64,000 nucleotides of DNA. It comes from Lodderomyces elongisporus (Eukaryota; Ascomycota; Pichiomycetes; Serinales; Debaryomycetaceae). Below are positions 10,286 through 20,841 of the stretch, one piece after another. Numbering within the stretch: the first letter of the stretch is position 1; each line of letters begins with the position of its first letter. Below the pieces are notes generated by a model. It searched no databases and had not been told where the DNA came from. It saw nothing but the letters and a program-made list of their open reading frames with translations. The stretch lies in assembly GCF_030384665.1 (NCBI RefSeq), contig NC_083676.1, positions 1,488,001 to 1,552,000 of the forward strand. Direction: 5' to 3'. A program made the position numbers and the translations under genes.

Positions 10286-13200
10286 ATGCACAAGATGAGG
10301 AGATTGAAAATAGGAATCCGACCGCAGTTGATGGTCTTGGTGGGGTTTGCATCGTTGGTATCACTATTGATATTGGGACTAGTCACCGGAATCTACTTTA
10401 GTGACAATCTAAAGAGTCTAAGGTCAGAACGACTACTGGTAATTGCCCAGTTGAAAGCTCTTCAAGTAGAGCAAGCCGTCGACTACTTGGAAATCACAGT
10501 ATCCTCCATAGCCTCAGTGGATACAATAGTCAACTCTATGCAACAAGCAGACGAAGGAAACACACTGTCTGCGGTATTCCAGGAAGCTAACGACCTCTTT
10601 GAACAATACATCTCAACAGACGTACTCCTTTCAGCAAGAATCTACGACAAAGATGCAAACCTCTTGTTAGCAACTACTGATGATGTCACTGACAACAACA
10701 ACAACAACAACAACAACGATGATCTGCCGTCCATATCAAATGAAATAAAAAGCCAACTATATCCCATACCAGATGGAGGACCCGTACCAGATGTGGTGGA
10801 CATCTACGCCAGAGATGGATTTTATTATTCGGGACCCATTGCAAGCTCCAACAACTCATCGGCCAAATACTATGCCGGTATCACCACATCCATCCTTGAT
10901 CTGGATAACTCTCTACTCGGTTATATAACTGCCATTGCTGCAGCAGATGCACTTTCCGCAGCACTAAATGCAACGTCTTCAGACTACTGGGCGCTTGCAA
11001 TACAACCTATTTACTCAGATGGTACCTCCGACTACATTGCAAATACTACCCAAAACGTCACTGGGTTTGAAGCCGTTTTCCCTAACCCAGGCGGCATCAT
11101 CAAGGTGGGACAAACCTACAATATCTCTCGATATTCCTTTGTTCGTCACGCGTTCAAGTCTGGAGATGAATCTGGTGTAACAACAAATGTTAAATCAGTC
11201 AGCGGTGCACGTGTTGCAGCCAGCTTTAGAAGAGTAATTTTTGGTAACTGGAATTGGTTGATTGTTACTTCCCAAAGGAGGTCTGAATTCAATGCTCCAG
11301 TAACAAAAATGAAGAAAATCATTATTGGCGTTGTTATTGGAGTAGGTGCATTCATGTGTCTTCTCACATTTACTTTGGCTGCTTGGTTCATCAGACCAAT
11401 AACAAGATTGAAGGAAGCAACAATGTCAATCACTAGATACAAAAAGGAAAAACACGGAGGCAACTCAGGTTCAGGTTCAGGTTCTGGGTCAGGTTCTGGA
11501 ACAGGAGCAGGACAAAGACCAGGGTTGGACACGATGCCAGATGATACCTTGTCAGATGAAAAACATTCAAAACGAAGTAGTGTGCACACATTGTCATCGA
11601 GTGGATCGTCTTCTGTTTACTCCACAGGCATTAGATTACCATCGCGCATACCAAGATCAAAGATGCTATTTAAAGATGAGTTAACAGAATTGTCCGAAGC
11701 TTTCAATATCATGACGGGAGAGCTAGAACGACAATATGTCCACTTGGAAGATAGAGTCAAACTTCGGACAAGGGAACTAGAAGCATCCAAGATTGAAGCC
11801 GAGGCTGCCAACGAAGCCAAGACTGTGTTCATTGCCAACATTTCACATGAGCTTCGTACACCATTAAATGGTATTCTCGGAATGGCATCAATTGCTATGG
11901 AGGAAGAAGACCAAGCACGAATGAAGGAATCACTAAAGTTAATCTATAGGTCAGGTGAATTGCTTCTACACATTTTGACTGAGTTACTCACTTTTTCTAA
12001 AAACACATTGAACAGATCCAAGTTGGAGAAATCAAACTTTCAAATACTCGAAATATCATATCAAGTTCAATCAATATTCATCAAATTGGCCCAAGATCAA
12101 CGCGTGAATTTCAAAATATTTGTTAAGCCGAATATTTTTCGAAAATTGATTTTGTATGGCGATTCCAACAGGATTATCCAAATAATCATGAACTTGGTGT
12201 CCAACTCACTTAAATTCACACCAGTTGATGGTTCCGTTGATGTAACTTTCCGTCTTCTTGGAGAATACGACCTTGAAAGGTCCAAAAAGGATAATTATGA
12301 GCATGTATATGTTTTACCACCACAACAAGAAGAAACAACTTCACCTATAAAGCAACAAGGAAAACCACTTTCACCGGTTATAGAATTTGACCGTCAAAGC
12401 GATTACTTTGCACCAAAACCCAAACCTGCAATACCAGCAACCAATATTGATGAACTAACGACGGCACTCTATGGCGGTGCCACAACTAATGATAATGAAC
12501 AAATTAAAAACAACAGCAACAAACAAAATAGCTTTGTTAACAACAACGACAATGCCAACTATGAAGACGACGATGCACACAGTATTGCAACAATCTCTAC
12601 AACACAATACGAAAGGAAAATATTTGAGTCTCAATTCACGAATAAGCCATTGTCAACTCCTTTAAGTATATCACCAGGAAACTCTTTGGAAAAAATTCCA
12701 TCCAGAAATAGTCGAACTCCTTCTGTTACTACAATCCACGATCTGACGAGTCTCAACAGGCTTACACTCACGCCAAATTCTAATGATATGCGCACATACC
12801 CAAAGCTCGACAAGAGGTCAGATTTTGATAACGATATGGCCAATAATGAAGTTGTCAAGAATGACAAGGCATATAGGGTAAGAAACATGTACAAGCCCAA
12901 GACTTGGGTCATTCAAATTGAGGTGAAGGATACAGGTCCTGGTATCGAGCCGGCATTGCAAGAAAAAGTATTTGAGCCGTTTATTCAAGGTGACCAGACG
13001 TTGAGCAGAAGTTATGGAGGAACGGGATTGGGACTTAGTATATGTCGTCAATTGGCAAAGATGATGAAAGGAACATTGACTTTGAAATCAACTGTTGGCC
13101 AAGGGTCTACATTCACATTGTGCTTGCCATTGCCTCAAACAGGTGAGATTATGATTCCGCCTCAAGATTTAGACGAGTTTTGTGATGATGAGTTTAACCC

Positions 13201-14116
13201 TACTGCCAAGGTGAATAGAAAGGTTGTCTTTGACAAGTCGGTTACCGTGATGGATGATGTGGTTGACGATAATACTGCACAAAGTTCTTCTGGTGAATTG
13301 GGTCTGGAGGGCGAAAAGAGCTCTGATGAGTCTAAATCTTCATCAACCTCTACTTCCTCAGTGGCAAGTGCCTCGGGCAAGGTTCCCGAAGCAATGGTCA
13401 AGAGTCTCAAAAAGACGATATTTACCGAGAAGCCAGAGTTGCTTCAGCAAGGATCTACTGGTACAGCAAACTTTGCCCTTTTAACAAAGTCTCCAAAACC
13501 GGAACCAAGTGAGCCCAATTCGGTAGTCAGTGCGATTACAAACACTAGGATACTTATTGCTGAAGATAACAAAGTTAATCAGGAAGTTATTAAGAGAATG
13601 TTGAGGCTAGAAGGGTTCAACAATATATTACTAGCCTGCAATGGTGCAGAAGCAGTTGAGTTTGTAAAAGATTCTGAGGCACAGAACAATCCATTTGGTC
13701 TAATATTTATGGATGTGCAAATGCCACAGATTGATGGTTTGCTTGCGACAAAGATGATTAGACAGAATTTGCATTACACAAAACCAATAATTGCGCTTAC
13801 TGCATTTGCAGATGAGAGTAATGTTAAAGAGTGTTACAATGCTGGAATGAATGGATTTTTGGCCAAGCCCATCAAAAGGATGAATTTGAAAAAGATTTTT
13901 CAAGAGTTTGGACCAGCATTGATGGAAGAAGTTTTACAAAAACAGATCGAGGAGGAAGTTATTGTAGAGAAGAATAAAGAGAAACATACAGTGGGTAAAC
14001 AAATTGAAGAGTCGAGTGGAGAGAAACCAATGGATTCAAACGAACAACATGTTGAATCTGAGGCCAACGAAACTTTGAAAAGAAGAAAAGGCACAATGTC
14101 TGACATTCAAGAATAG
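10286..14116 (+). CDS. SLN1: Sln1 hybrid osmosensor histidine kinase
   Basis: The protein has 1,276 residues; yeast Sln1 has about 1,220. Sln1 is the plasma-membrane osmosensor that autophosphorylates and feeds the Ypd1-Ssk1 phosphorelay controlling the HOG MAP-kinase pathway, and also Skn7. Transmembrane 1 is at about residues 14-36, an extracellular sensor domain at 37-342, and transmembrane 2 at about 343-370. A HAMP-type linker follows, with a Gly/Ser-rich insert at about 392-410 and a coiled coil before the kinase. The HisKA box SHELRTPLNG places the phospho-acceptor at His521. The ATPase has an N box (NLVSNSLKF, about 635), G1 (DTGPGIEP, about 882) and G2 (GGTGLGLSI, about 911). A long disordered insert of about 200 residues lies between N and G1, as in other Sln1 proteins. 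The receiver domain (about 1085-1220) has the acceptor Asp1143 in FMDVQMP and the conserved Lys in AKPIK. The gene is convergent with ATG9. Confidence 0.96.
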   Translation: MHKMRRLKIGIRPQLMVLVGFASLVSLLILGLVTGIYFSDNLKSLRSERLLVIAQLKALQVEQAVDYLEITVSSIASVDTIVNSMQQADEGNTLSAVFQEANDLFEQYISTDVLLSARIYDKDANLLLATTDDVTDNNNNNNNNDDLPSISNEIKSQLYPIPDGGPVPDVVDIYARDGFYYSGPIASSNNSSAKYYAGITTSILDLDNSLLGYITAIAAADALSAALNATSSDYWALAIQPIYSDGTSDYIANTTQNVTGFEAVFPNPGGIIKVGQTYNISRYSFVRHAFKSGDESGVTTNVKSVSGARVAASFRRVIFGNWNWLIVTSQRRSEFNAPVTKMKKIIIGVVIGVGAFMCLLTFTLAAWFIRPITRLKEATMSITRYKKEKHGGNSGSGSGSGSGSGTGAGQRPGLDTMPDDTLSDEKHSKRSSVHTLSSSGSSSVYSTGIRLPSRIPRSKMLFKDELTELSEAFNIMTGELERQYVHLEDRVKLRTRELEASKIEAEAANEAKTVFIANISHELRTPLNGILGMASIAMEEEDQARMKESLKLIYRSGELLLHILTELLTFSKNTLNRSKLEKSNFQILEISYQVQSIFIKLAQDQRVNFKIFVKPNIFRKLILYGDSNRIIQIIMNLVSNSLKFTPVDGSVDVTFRLLGEYDLERSKKDNYEHVYVLPPQQEETTSPIKQQGKPLSPVIEFDRQSDYFAPKPKPAIPATNIDELTTALYGGATTNDNEQIKNNSNKQNSFVNNNDNANYEDDDAHSIATISTTQYERKIFESQFTNKPLSTPLSISPGNSLEKIPSRNSRTPSVTTIHDLTSLNRLTLTPNSNDMRTYPKLDKRSDFDNDMANNEVVKNDKAYRVRNMYKPKTWVIQIEVKDTGPGIEPALQEKVFEPFIQGDQTLSRSYGGTGLGLSICRQLAKMMKGTLTLKSTVGQGSTFTLCLPLPQTGEIMIPPQDLDEFCDDEFNPTAKVNRKVVFDKSVTVMDDVVDDNTAQSSSGELGLEGEKSSDESKSSSTSTSSVASASGKVPEAMVKSLKKTIFTEKPELLQQGSTGTANFALLTKSPKPEPSEPNSVVSAITNTRILIAEDNKVNQEVIKRMLRLEGFNNILLACNGAEAVEFVKDSEAQNNPFGLIFMDVQMPQIDGLLATKMIRQNLHYTKPIIALTAFADESNVKECYNAGMNGFLAKPIKRMNLKKIFQEFGPALMEEVLQKQIEEEVIVEKNKEKHTVGKQIEESSGEKPMDSNEQHVESEANETLKRRKGTMSDIQE

Positions 14117-14501
14117 ATTTCGGGAAAAAAAAAATAAAAAATTAAGGTTGCACAGAAATCTTTTTCTTCTCCCTTTTTTTTATTATTATCATTTCCTTGT
14201 TCTTTTGCTTTTGATTTTGATTTTTACGAATCCAAAAGCAGCATTTCGATAGCATTTTATTTAGTTCTTTCTTTAAACATTTTAGAGTATTATTTAATAG
14301 ACGGTTACTTTTTTATATTTATATCCTTCACCCCCCCCTCTTTCTAACTTCAACTTTGAGTGCCAAACCTTTCAGGACCGCTATCATAAACATTTTTTTT
14401 TGTTTTTTTTTGTTTTTTTACAAGACAAAGCTTCAGCGCAGAATATATTTTTTCATTTCTTATAGGTCTGCAAATTACAATTGTAACAAATAAAAAATAT
14501 T
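14117..14501. other. Convergent 3' spacer SLN1 / ATG9
   Basis: These 385 bases of AT-rich DNA hold the 3' ends of both genes. T-runs and a C-run (about 14331-14338) are seen. No gene or RNA is recognised. Confidence 0.6.
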
Positions 14502-17500
14502 CTACACACGAGCATTTTGTCCTATATCTTGTTTGTAAAATTGGTTCAACATTCCGATAACACCACCTTTGCGTTTTGATTTATCTCTCGCTGTTTTGCT
14601 CAAAGAATCTCCATTATCTTCAACATAATAATTATCATCGTCATCAACATCACGACGAACACCACCATTTTTATAATCACCAGCAACAAAAACATCATCG
14701 TCATCAACATCATCTTCTTCGGCATCAGCATCAGCACCAAAATGGCTTACTTTATAAATGGACTCACCCAAACTCTCGTTGTCCTCACGTTGATTGACTT
14801 TTGATAATTGTGTGTGTCCTATACTTCTAGTATTACTAGCACTTCGAGGTTTAATCAAGTTATGTTGTTTGCCAGTTTGATGTTGATTAGGTTGAGCATG
14901 TTTGGTTCCACCATAGGACTCAAGAAAGTACATGTATGACTTGATCATCTTGTCGTCATTTTGGAAATACAGCAAGGCGTCATAGTCATTTGAAGAATCT
15001 TCATCCGATTCCGAAATACTTTGGAATCGTTTCTTTGCTGGTTTGATATCAATATTCATATTATTAAAATGATCATCGTCTGAAGCTTTGTCTTCTTCCA
15101 GGTCGCTTTTTGAGATTTTGGACTTTCCTCTGGTATGTTTCGATCTTGATCTTGTCCTTTGCTGGTTTTTCTCTGCATACATCATGTTTTTGTTTTTTTC
15201 TTCAAAATTAAACATGGCAAAGTAGCAAACGTAGCCTAGTCCATCAACATGAATGCTGTATTCGCGAAAGAAATCCACAATGGCACCAGAATTGTGCGAT
15301 ACATTAAACCATAAGATGAATGGAGTAAGTATTAAGCTCAAAAGTTCATTGATGATAATAAAGATTTTGAGCGAGTATAATTCGCAAAATTCATTCTTCA
15401 CTTGTATAGTGTGAAGCTTTTTGTTCCATGAACTTGGTAAATAGTGAGTAAATTGAGACACGTACCGAATATTTGCTTCGGGGTCATACACATAAGTACT
15501 TTGCTTATTTTGCAGCAGCAGCAGTGATGATGATGATGATGATTGGTCCAGCGAGCTGCCTGCCGATGTCACAGCCCAGATAGTTCCAAATATACTAATG
15601 TAGAATAAGGCTGATCTCCCCTCGGTAATTTCAAATGACCAGAACGAATGCAGTTCATTTTCCAAAAAGATTCCCAAAATGACCAAGACTGCCAAGACAG
15701 ACCCGGAAATGAAATTAGCTAGTTTCATTCCATTTATTACGTAAAACCCCTTGGGAAATTGATCGATATACGTGTTTGCTGGTGCCTGTGACATTTGGAG
15801 TCGTTTTGTAAAGAAATGTGGCAATTCATTAAATTCACGTAATTTCCATTGTGCATAAGGAGTGTACTGTCTTAACCCTATTAGGGAGCTTGGGTTGGAT
15901 TTGTACTCGTTGAAATACTTGAAGAATGAGCGGAGAACAAAGTAGATGACAATAAATGGACACAAAATTACATTTATCATTGCTGCCAATTTGAACCGCA
16001 GTGCTAATTCGCGTGCCAATTGGTTTCGATTATATTCCTTGAGGATACTGCCATTTATTTGTCCTTGTTTATTGAAAACGAAGTTTTCAATACATAGTTT
16101 CAAATTCCACTCCAAGGTTCTTGTTAAAACGGATTTTTCATTTAAAATAAGCACTGAGAGATCCAAGATATTTTTGTTGATCAATGCAATCATATAGTTT
16201 TCTCTCCGCATAATTCTATTAGCGATATCGTGTGCATTTAGTCTAATCTTGGAGGACAAGTCATTAATATAGTGGTTTTCCACTGGACGGGTTGTTGATG
16301 TGAGGCTGTTGTAGTCCTTGAGCAACATGAGTTTCTCAACAATGGTTTTCCAGCTAATGGTCATCAATTCTGTATCACCCACATTGAGTAGATGCTTATA
16401 GAAATTCTTGACTTCGCGTAATTTATACACACAGTCAAAGTATAATTGTATGGAGCGAAGGATGACGTATATGCTAAAGCCAAATACTAGAAATTTGACA
16501 AAAAAGGGTACTTTAGTTGTGTAAAAATGAGGGATAATCAAGTCAGAAAGAGTCAAGTGAGGTTCATCATCGTGGTGGTTGATCTGCATAAATTGATTAT
16601 AGTCTATACCCCATTTGAGAAAGATTGTAAATGCAATAATGAATACGAGTATGACCAAATCGATAATTCTGGTGAGGACGATATTGAGCAATCCTTTGCC
16701 GCGATAATAGTAGTAAACGTCGCTGAGAAATTCGTCCATGTTGGTGATGTTTGCCCACAAGTATAGTGCTCTTTCTTTTGGTGGAATGACAAATCTTGTT
16801 GCTCTTGGTGTTGTAGATGCTTTGTAGTTTGTATTTGAAAAAAATGGTTTTTGTTGTTGTTGTTGTTGTTGTTGTGGTTTTCTATAATATTTTTCGGGTT
16901 GATTGTAGAGTGGTAAGACTGAGCCGTTGGGTTTTTGTATTGGGTTTGCACGAGGTGGTGCTATTGCAGTTGCTTGGGATTGAGGTTGAGAAGCCAAGGG
17001 TTGATCTAATTTTAGATTTGGAGGTAGGGTTTGAAACTTGATATTCGGTCGTTGTTGTTCTTTTGGTGGTGGTGGTGGTGGTGGTTGAGTTGATGAAGGT
17101 TTCGCTTGTGGGCGGGGACTTTTGTTATTACTGTATCTAGCTTTATTGGGTGCCGGTCGAACATATGAGTCTGAGCTGGATGACAAGTCAGAGTCAGACT
17201 CAGAGTCTAGTAAGCTATTAGAGTTGTTGATGCTGTGGTTCTGGTTGTGAATGTGGTTATTGGTTTTCTTTTGTTGATGACGACCTGATTGGTGAGTAGT
17301 AGGATTTATGTTGCTCATTGCAATTGAATTGTTTGAGTATAATTGTTCATCTGGGTCCAAGTAAAAGTCATCTCCCTTATACCGTAGATGGTCTTGCTCT
17401 TCTTGCTCTTCTCGTTCTTCTTGTTCATCATCGTCATCATCATCATCATCATCATTAACTCCACTACCACCAATAGTCATTTCGCGACGCATTTTTTGCT

Positions 17501-17804
17501 GATACGAGCTATCAAATTCCGGATCATAGTATTGGTAATTGTCCTGGAGTTGGTTGTAGATTGAGTTGAGACCGAATATTCGCGATAAAAAGGTATCCTG
17601 ATCTTTTCCAGCTTCAGTTTCAGTTTCAGCTTCTTCTGTCTCTTCTTGTTTGTCTTGCAGACGATGGTCTTGATAAAGGTCTTTATCAATATTGTTGCTA
17701 GTGCCTATCTCGTTATTTGAAAGTACCAAGGACGATAAGGTTTTAGCATCATTAGTGGTGGCGTTTGTGTGTTGGTGATTATGGTATGGGTTGGAAAAGG
17801 ACAT
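14502..17804 (-). CDS. ATG9: Atg9, autophagy lipid scramblase
   Basis: The protein has 1,100 residues; yeast Atg9 has about 997. Atg9 is the multispanning protein of Golgi-derived vesicles that seeds the phagophore, scrambles lipids and works with Atg2-Atg18, Atg11/Atg17 and Atg23/Atg27. The conserved core begins at about residue 350 with the block ANITNMDEFLSDVYYYYRGKG. Membrane helices follow at about 374-396, 435-456, 615-636 and 700-725, plus re-entrant segments near 735-750 and 830-870. The family signature SFFREYSIHVDGLGYVCYFA is present as DFFREYSIHVDGLGYVCYFA at about 855. The N-terminal 350 residues are disordered: Asp/Glu-rich, with Asn, Pro (about 245-252) and Gln (about 313-321) runs. 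The C-terminal tail is acidic. A loop near residue 760 has six TCA-coded serines followed by four CTG codons, which would also be serine in this clade. Confidence 0.96.
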   Translation of the reverse strand: MSFSNPYHNHQHTNATTNDAKTLSSLVLSNNEIGTSNNIDKDLYQDHRLQDKQEETEEAETETEAGKDQDTFLSRIFGLNSIYNQLQDNYQYYDPEFDSSYQQKMRREMTIGGSGVNDDDDDDDDDEQEEREEQEEQDHLRYKGDDFYLDPDEQLYSNNSIAMSNINPTTHQSGRHQQKKTNNHIHNQNHSINNSNSLLDSESDSDLSSSSDSYVRPAPNKARYSNNKSPRPQAKPSSTQPPPPPPPKEQQRPNIKFQTLPPNLKLDQPLASQPQSQATAIAPPRANPIQKPNGSVLPLYNQPEKYYRKPQQQQQQQQKPFFSNTNYKASTTPRATRFVIPPKERALYLWANITNMDEFLSDVYYYYRGKGLLNIVLTRIIDLVILVFIIAFTIFLKWGIDYNQFMQINHHDDEPHLTLSDLIIPHFYTTKVPFFVKFLVFGFSIYVILRSIQLYFDCVYKLREVKNFYKHLLNVGDTELMTISWKTIVEKLMLLKDYNSLTSTTRPVENHYINDLSSKIRLNAHDIANRIMRRENYMIALINKNILDLSVLILNEKSVLTRTLEWNLKLCIENFVFNKQGQINGSILKEYNRNQLARELALRFKLAAMINVILCPFIVIYFVLRSFFKYFNEYKSNPSSLIGLRQYTPYAQWKLREFNELPHFFTKRLQMSQAPANTYIDQFPKGFYVINGMKLANFISGSVLAVLVILGIFLENELHSFWSFEITEGRSALFYISIFGTIWAVTSAGSSLDQSSSSSSLLLLQNKQSTYVYDPEANIRYVSQFTHYLPSSWNKKLHTIQVKNEFCELYSLKIFIIINELLSLILTPFILWFNVSHNSGAIVDFFREYSIHVDGLGYVCYFAMFNFEEKNKNMMYAEKNQQRTRSRSKHTRGKSKISKSDLEEDKASDDDHFNNMNIDIKPAKKRFQSISESDEDSSNDYDALLYFQNDDKMIKSYMYFLESYGGTKHAQPNQHQTGKQHNLIKPRSASNTRSIGHTQLSKVNQREDNESLGESIYKVSHFGADADAEEDDVDDDDVFVAGDYKNGGVRRDVDDDDNYYVEDNGDSLSKTARDKSKRKGGVIGMLNQFYKQDIGQNARV

Positions 17805-19057
17805 TACAGGTGTCCATTTGAAGAGGAGGGGGAGGAGGTGAAAAGAGAAATTATTGCTTAATTCGTCAAGTGGTTTGTAATTTGTTGTTGTTTGTTGTTG
17901 TTTGTATTAGAATAGCTGGTAGTAGAGATGATATTCGTTAGCAATGAGAATGGAAACTGAATATGCGTTAATACCTTAAGAGTGTAATTCTCTTTCTCTC
18001 TCTCTCTCTCTATCTCTTTATTTACGTGTATTTACAGTATACATAATCTCTTATCTTGCCCTAGCCTCAATTTCCTCGTGTGTTGTTGAGAGAGAGAAAA
18101 AGAGAGAGTGTGTGTGTGTGTATTGTGTGTGTGTGTTAATAAATCTCTTTTTCTTTCTATGTAAATAATCGGTATAGAAAGAGAAGTATTACACAAAATA
18201 ATAGGAACTGTTAAATGTGAACCACACTTGCAACGCAATCACTGTCGTATTCTGTTCAAAGCTGACATTGCAATATGTGACATTACACTTATTTTTTTTT
18301 TTTTTTTTTCTTTTCTTTTTCTTAGAAATAGACGTTTTTAATTCTTAGTGTCAGTTGGTAGTTGGCTACAAGAGCAAAATACGACACATTATAAAGCACG
18401 ACATATGAGGGGAATGGGAAATGTATAATGTTTTTTTTGTAGTGCATGACAACTCCCCTCTTTTTCTTTTTGGTTTTTTTTTCCATTTTTTTTTTCATCT
18501 TCCAAAAGTTCGTAATTGTAAAAGAAAAAAAAGAAAGCATAGTAGTGTATAGGAAAGTAAATGGAAAGGAGGGGTACATTTGTGACGGAATGGGGAAATG
18601 AGAAAAATAGAAAAAAAAGGAAGATAGAAGAGGTTCAGTGGTGGGGGAAGGGGGGGCTCGGAAAACTGGGAGATGGGTCGAGAAGAGGGGATAGGCTATC
18701 GAAGGATGATAAAGGTAAAAGTTTTAGCCATCTGCTAACCAGTAGCAATGATACATTTACTTTGGGTAACAGACGAGGCGTATTCTTTTTTATTTTTATT
18801 TTTTTCTTTTTGCCCCGTGAATCACATCATTCTTGAGCGCACAAGTCCGAGCCCCCGATTCATCCAACCTCAATTTCACTTCAAAATATCAATCTTAGTT
18901 GCGGTTACAGTTTTAAGTTCCAAGTTCTTGGTTCTAGATTCTAGGTCTTGCCTCATCATCTCTTTTTCTTTCTTCTTCCTCCTTCTCATTGTAGGTTTGC
19001 AATTGTATTTAAATACAACTACTAATGACTCTCGAGAATGGTGGAAGGTTGGGGGTT

Positions 19058-19073
19058 GGGGGGGGGGGGGGGG
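19058..19073 (+). repeat. Poly-G tract (16 bases)
   Basis: Sixteen consecutive G on the + strand, preceded by further GGG runs, in the upstream DNA of the C2H2 gene. It is one of several such tracts in the window. Confidence 0.9.
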
Positions 19074-20157
19074 TGGGTATGTAGTTATAGACCGAGAGAA
19101 AAAGAAGAGAGACAAGATAATGGCAAGTGAGTTATTTTAAGAAATGTTTGCTATCGTGAATGCTTCTCCCCCCTCCCCTCATTTTCTTTTTGTCTTTTTT
19201 TTAGTTTTTTTTAGTTTCTTTTTTTGATTTTTAGCCTTATCACACATTTAACCACCCCTCCTGTACACTCCCCTCAATTTACATTTTGTTAGTTGAACCC
19301 GGAGAATATCAATTCTCTTTCATTTTTCTTCTTTATTATGGTTTATTATTAGTAAATGACATAACTGTAATTTAAGACTACAAAACTGTTATCTGTATGT
19401 AGTGTTTTCTCTTATCCTGAACAAAGTAGAGTGTTAAGGTCTTTGTTGTGTAATAGGAGAAAAAAAAAGCAGATAAACGTGGAGACATTGTATTATTATG
19501 TTTCTACAAGTACATCGATACTTGTTGACACAACTATACATCTCTTGTATTCTCTCTTTATGTATTTTTTACAATAGAATAAAAGAACACAGGCAAAAAA
19601 GAGAGATGGTAGCGATAGATACACTAATATTTAAAAGAGGAAGAAAAAAAAGAAAGGGAGGTGGGGAAAACAAGGAAGCAAAAATAAATAAGAAAAAAAA
19701 AAAGAATAAAAACGTTTCTTATATTTATTTCCTTTACCCCAGATTCCCCATTTTTTTTTTTTTTTAAAAAATTTTTTTTTTGGTTAATGCCTCAGAGACA
19801 AAGAGTGCGAGAGAACAGAAAAAACAAAACAGAAAAAAAACTATTTAGGGAAATGGAGAGGTCGGGATTTGCGACGGGTAAATTTATTTATGTGAAGTAA
19901 TGAAGTGGCTCTCTCTCTCTATATATATATGGTTTATCTGTATTTCAAATTGGTAGAAACATTGTATACTGTTTAACTATGTTTCTTTTTTCTTCTGTTC
20001 TGTTCCTCTCTTATATATGGACTGTTGTAGAAGGAATGTAGTAATAGAATATGTGTTATGAATGTACATTAGCTATTAAAAGGAAGAAAGGAGGGGTTGT
20101 CGGGATTATAACTCAAGTGATCAAGTGACAATAGAGAAAGCCTAAATAAAATAAAAT

Positions 20158-20241
20158 AAAATGAAATAAAATATAAAAAAAAAAGTTCCTTTCAGCCAGA
20201 TCCATTTTTTTTTATTTTATTTTTTTATTTTATTTCATTTT
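20158..20241. repeat. AT-rich inverted repeat
   Basis: The 16-base arm AAAATGAAATAAAATA (20158-20173) is the exact reverse complement of 20226-20241, separated by 52 bases. Neighbouring bases extend the pairing imperfectly. It could form a cruciform or hairpin, but equally it may arise from simple AAAAT repeats. It lies about 600 bases upstream of the C2H2 gene. Confidence 0.65.
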
Positions 20242-20841
20242 TTTATTTTTTTAAGAATTTCATTTTATTGTCTGTCTGTCTGTTTGTCTGTTCCCCACTT
20301 TAATTTGTACTGCACTCCACTCTGTCTCCCACACAAACACAAACACAAACACATATACGTATATATACATTACCCAGACACTTGTATAGAGAAAACTGGT
20401 AATATAATAAGATCTTCTGCTACTGGGCTATTCAAAGAGTAAATATATATATTATATATATACATATATACATATATATATGTATATCCATAAATCTTCT
20501 TATACAGCCCTATTCCCCTCTCTTTTTCCCGTCTCCATATAAATTTACTTGAATCTATATATATATATATACCTCTATTTTGTACATACTTTTATACAGC
20601 CACATCCTTCATCCACTAGATACTTTTACAATAATCATAACAAATACTAAGGACTATTACACTTTTTTTCCCCCATACTATATTAACCAATCCTTTTCAC
20701 ACCACTACAAATTGTAACACACGTTCAACAGACAAAAGAAGCAACAACTTACAATAACCTTTTTAATAACTTTTACCTTGTTTTTTTTTTTTGAACTAGC
20801 CACCCACACCACTACACATACTACACACATACTACACACAC

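Larger units (their letters stand above)
17805..20841. other. Divergent intergenic region, ATG9 / C2H2 regulator
   Basis: This 3 kb region lies upstream of both genes, and the long side probably belongs to the regulator. It contains CT and GT microsatellites (about 17994-18012, 18107-18137), a 16-base G run at 19058-19073, an AT-rich inverted repeat (20158-20173 with 20226-20241) and TA-rich tracts at about 20445-20575. Short open frames here lack protein-like composition. No gene is supported. Confidence 0.6.

Noticed and set aside
11146..11589. 147-codon antisense frame in SLN1
   Set aside because: It is an antisense shadow of the HAMP/linker region; its Pro/Glu repeat is the complement of the Gly/Ser repeat.
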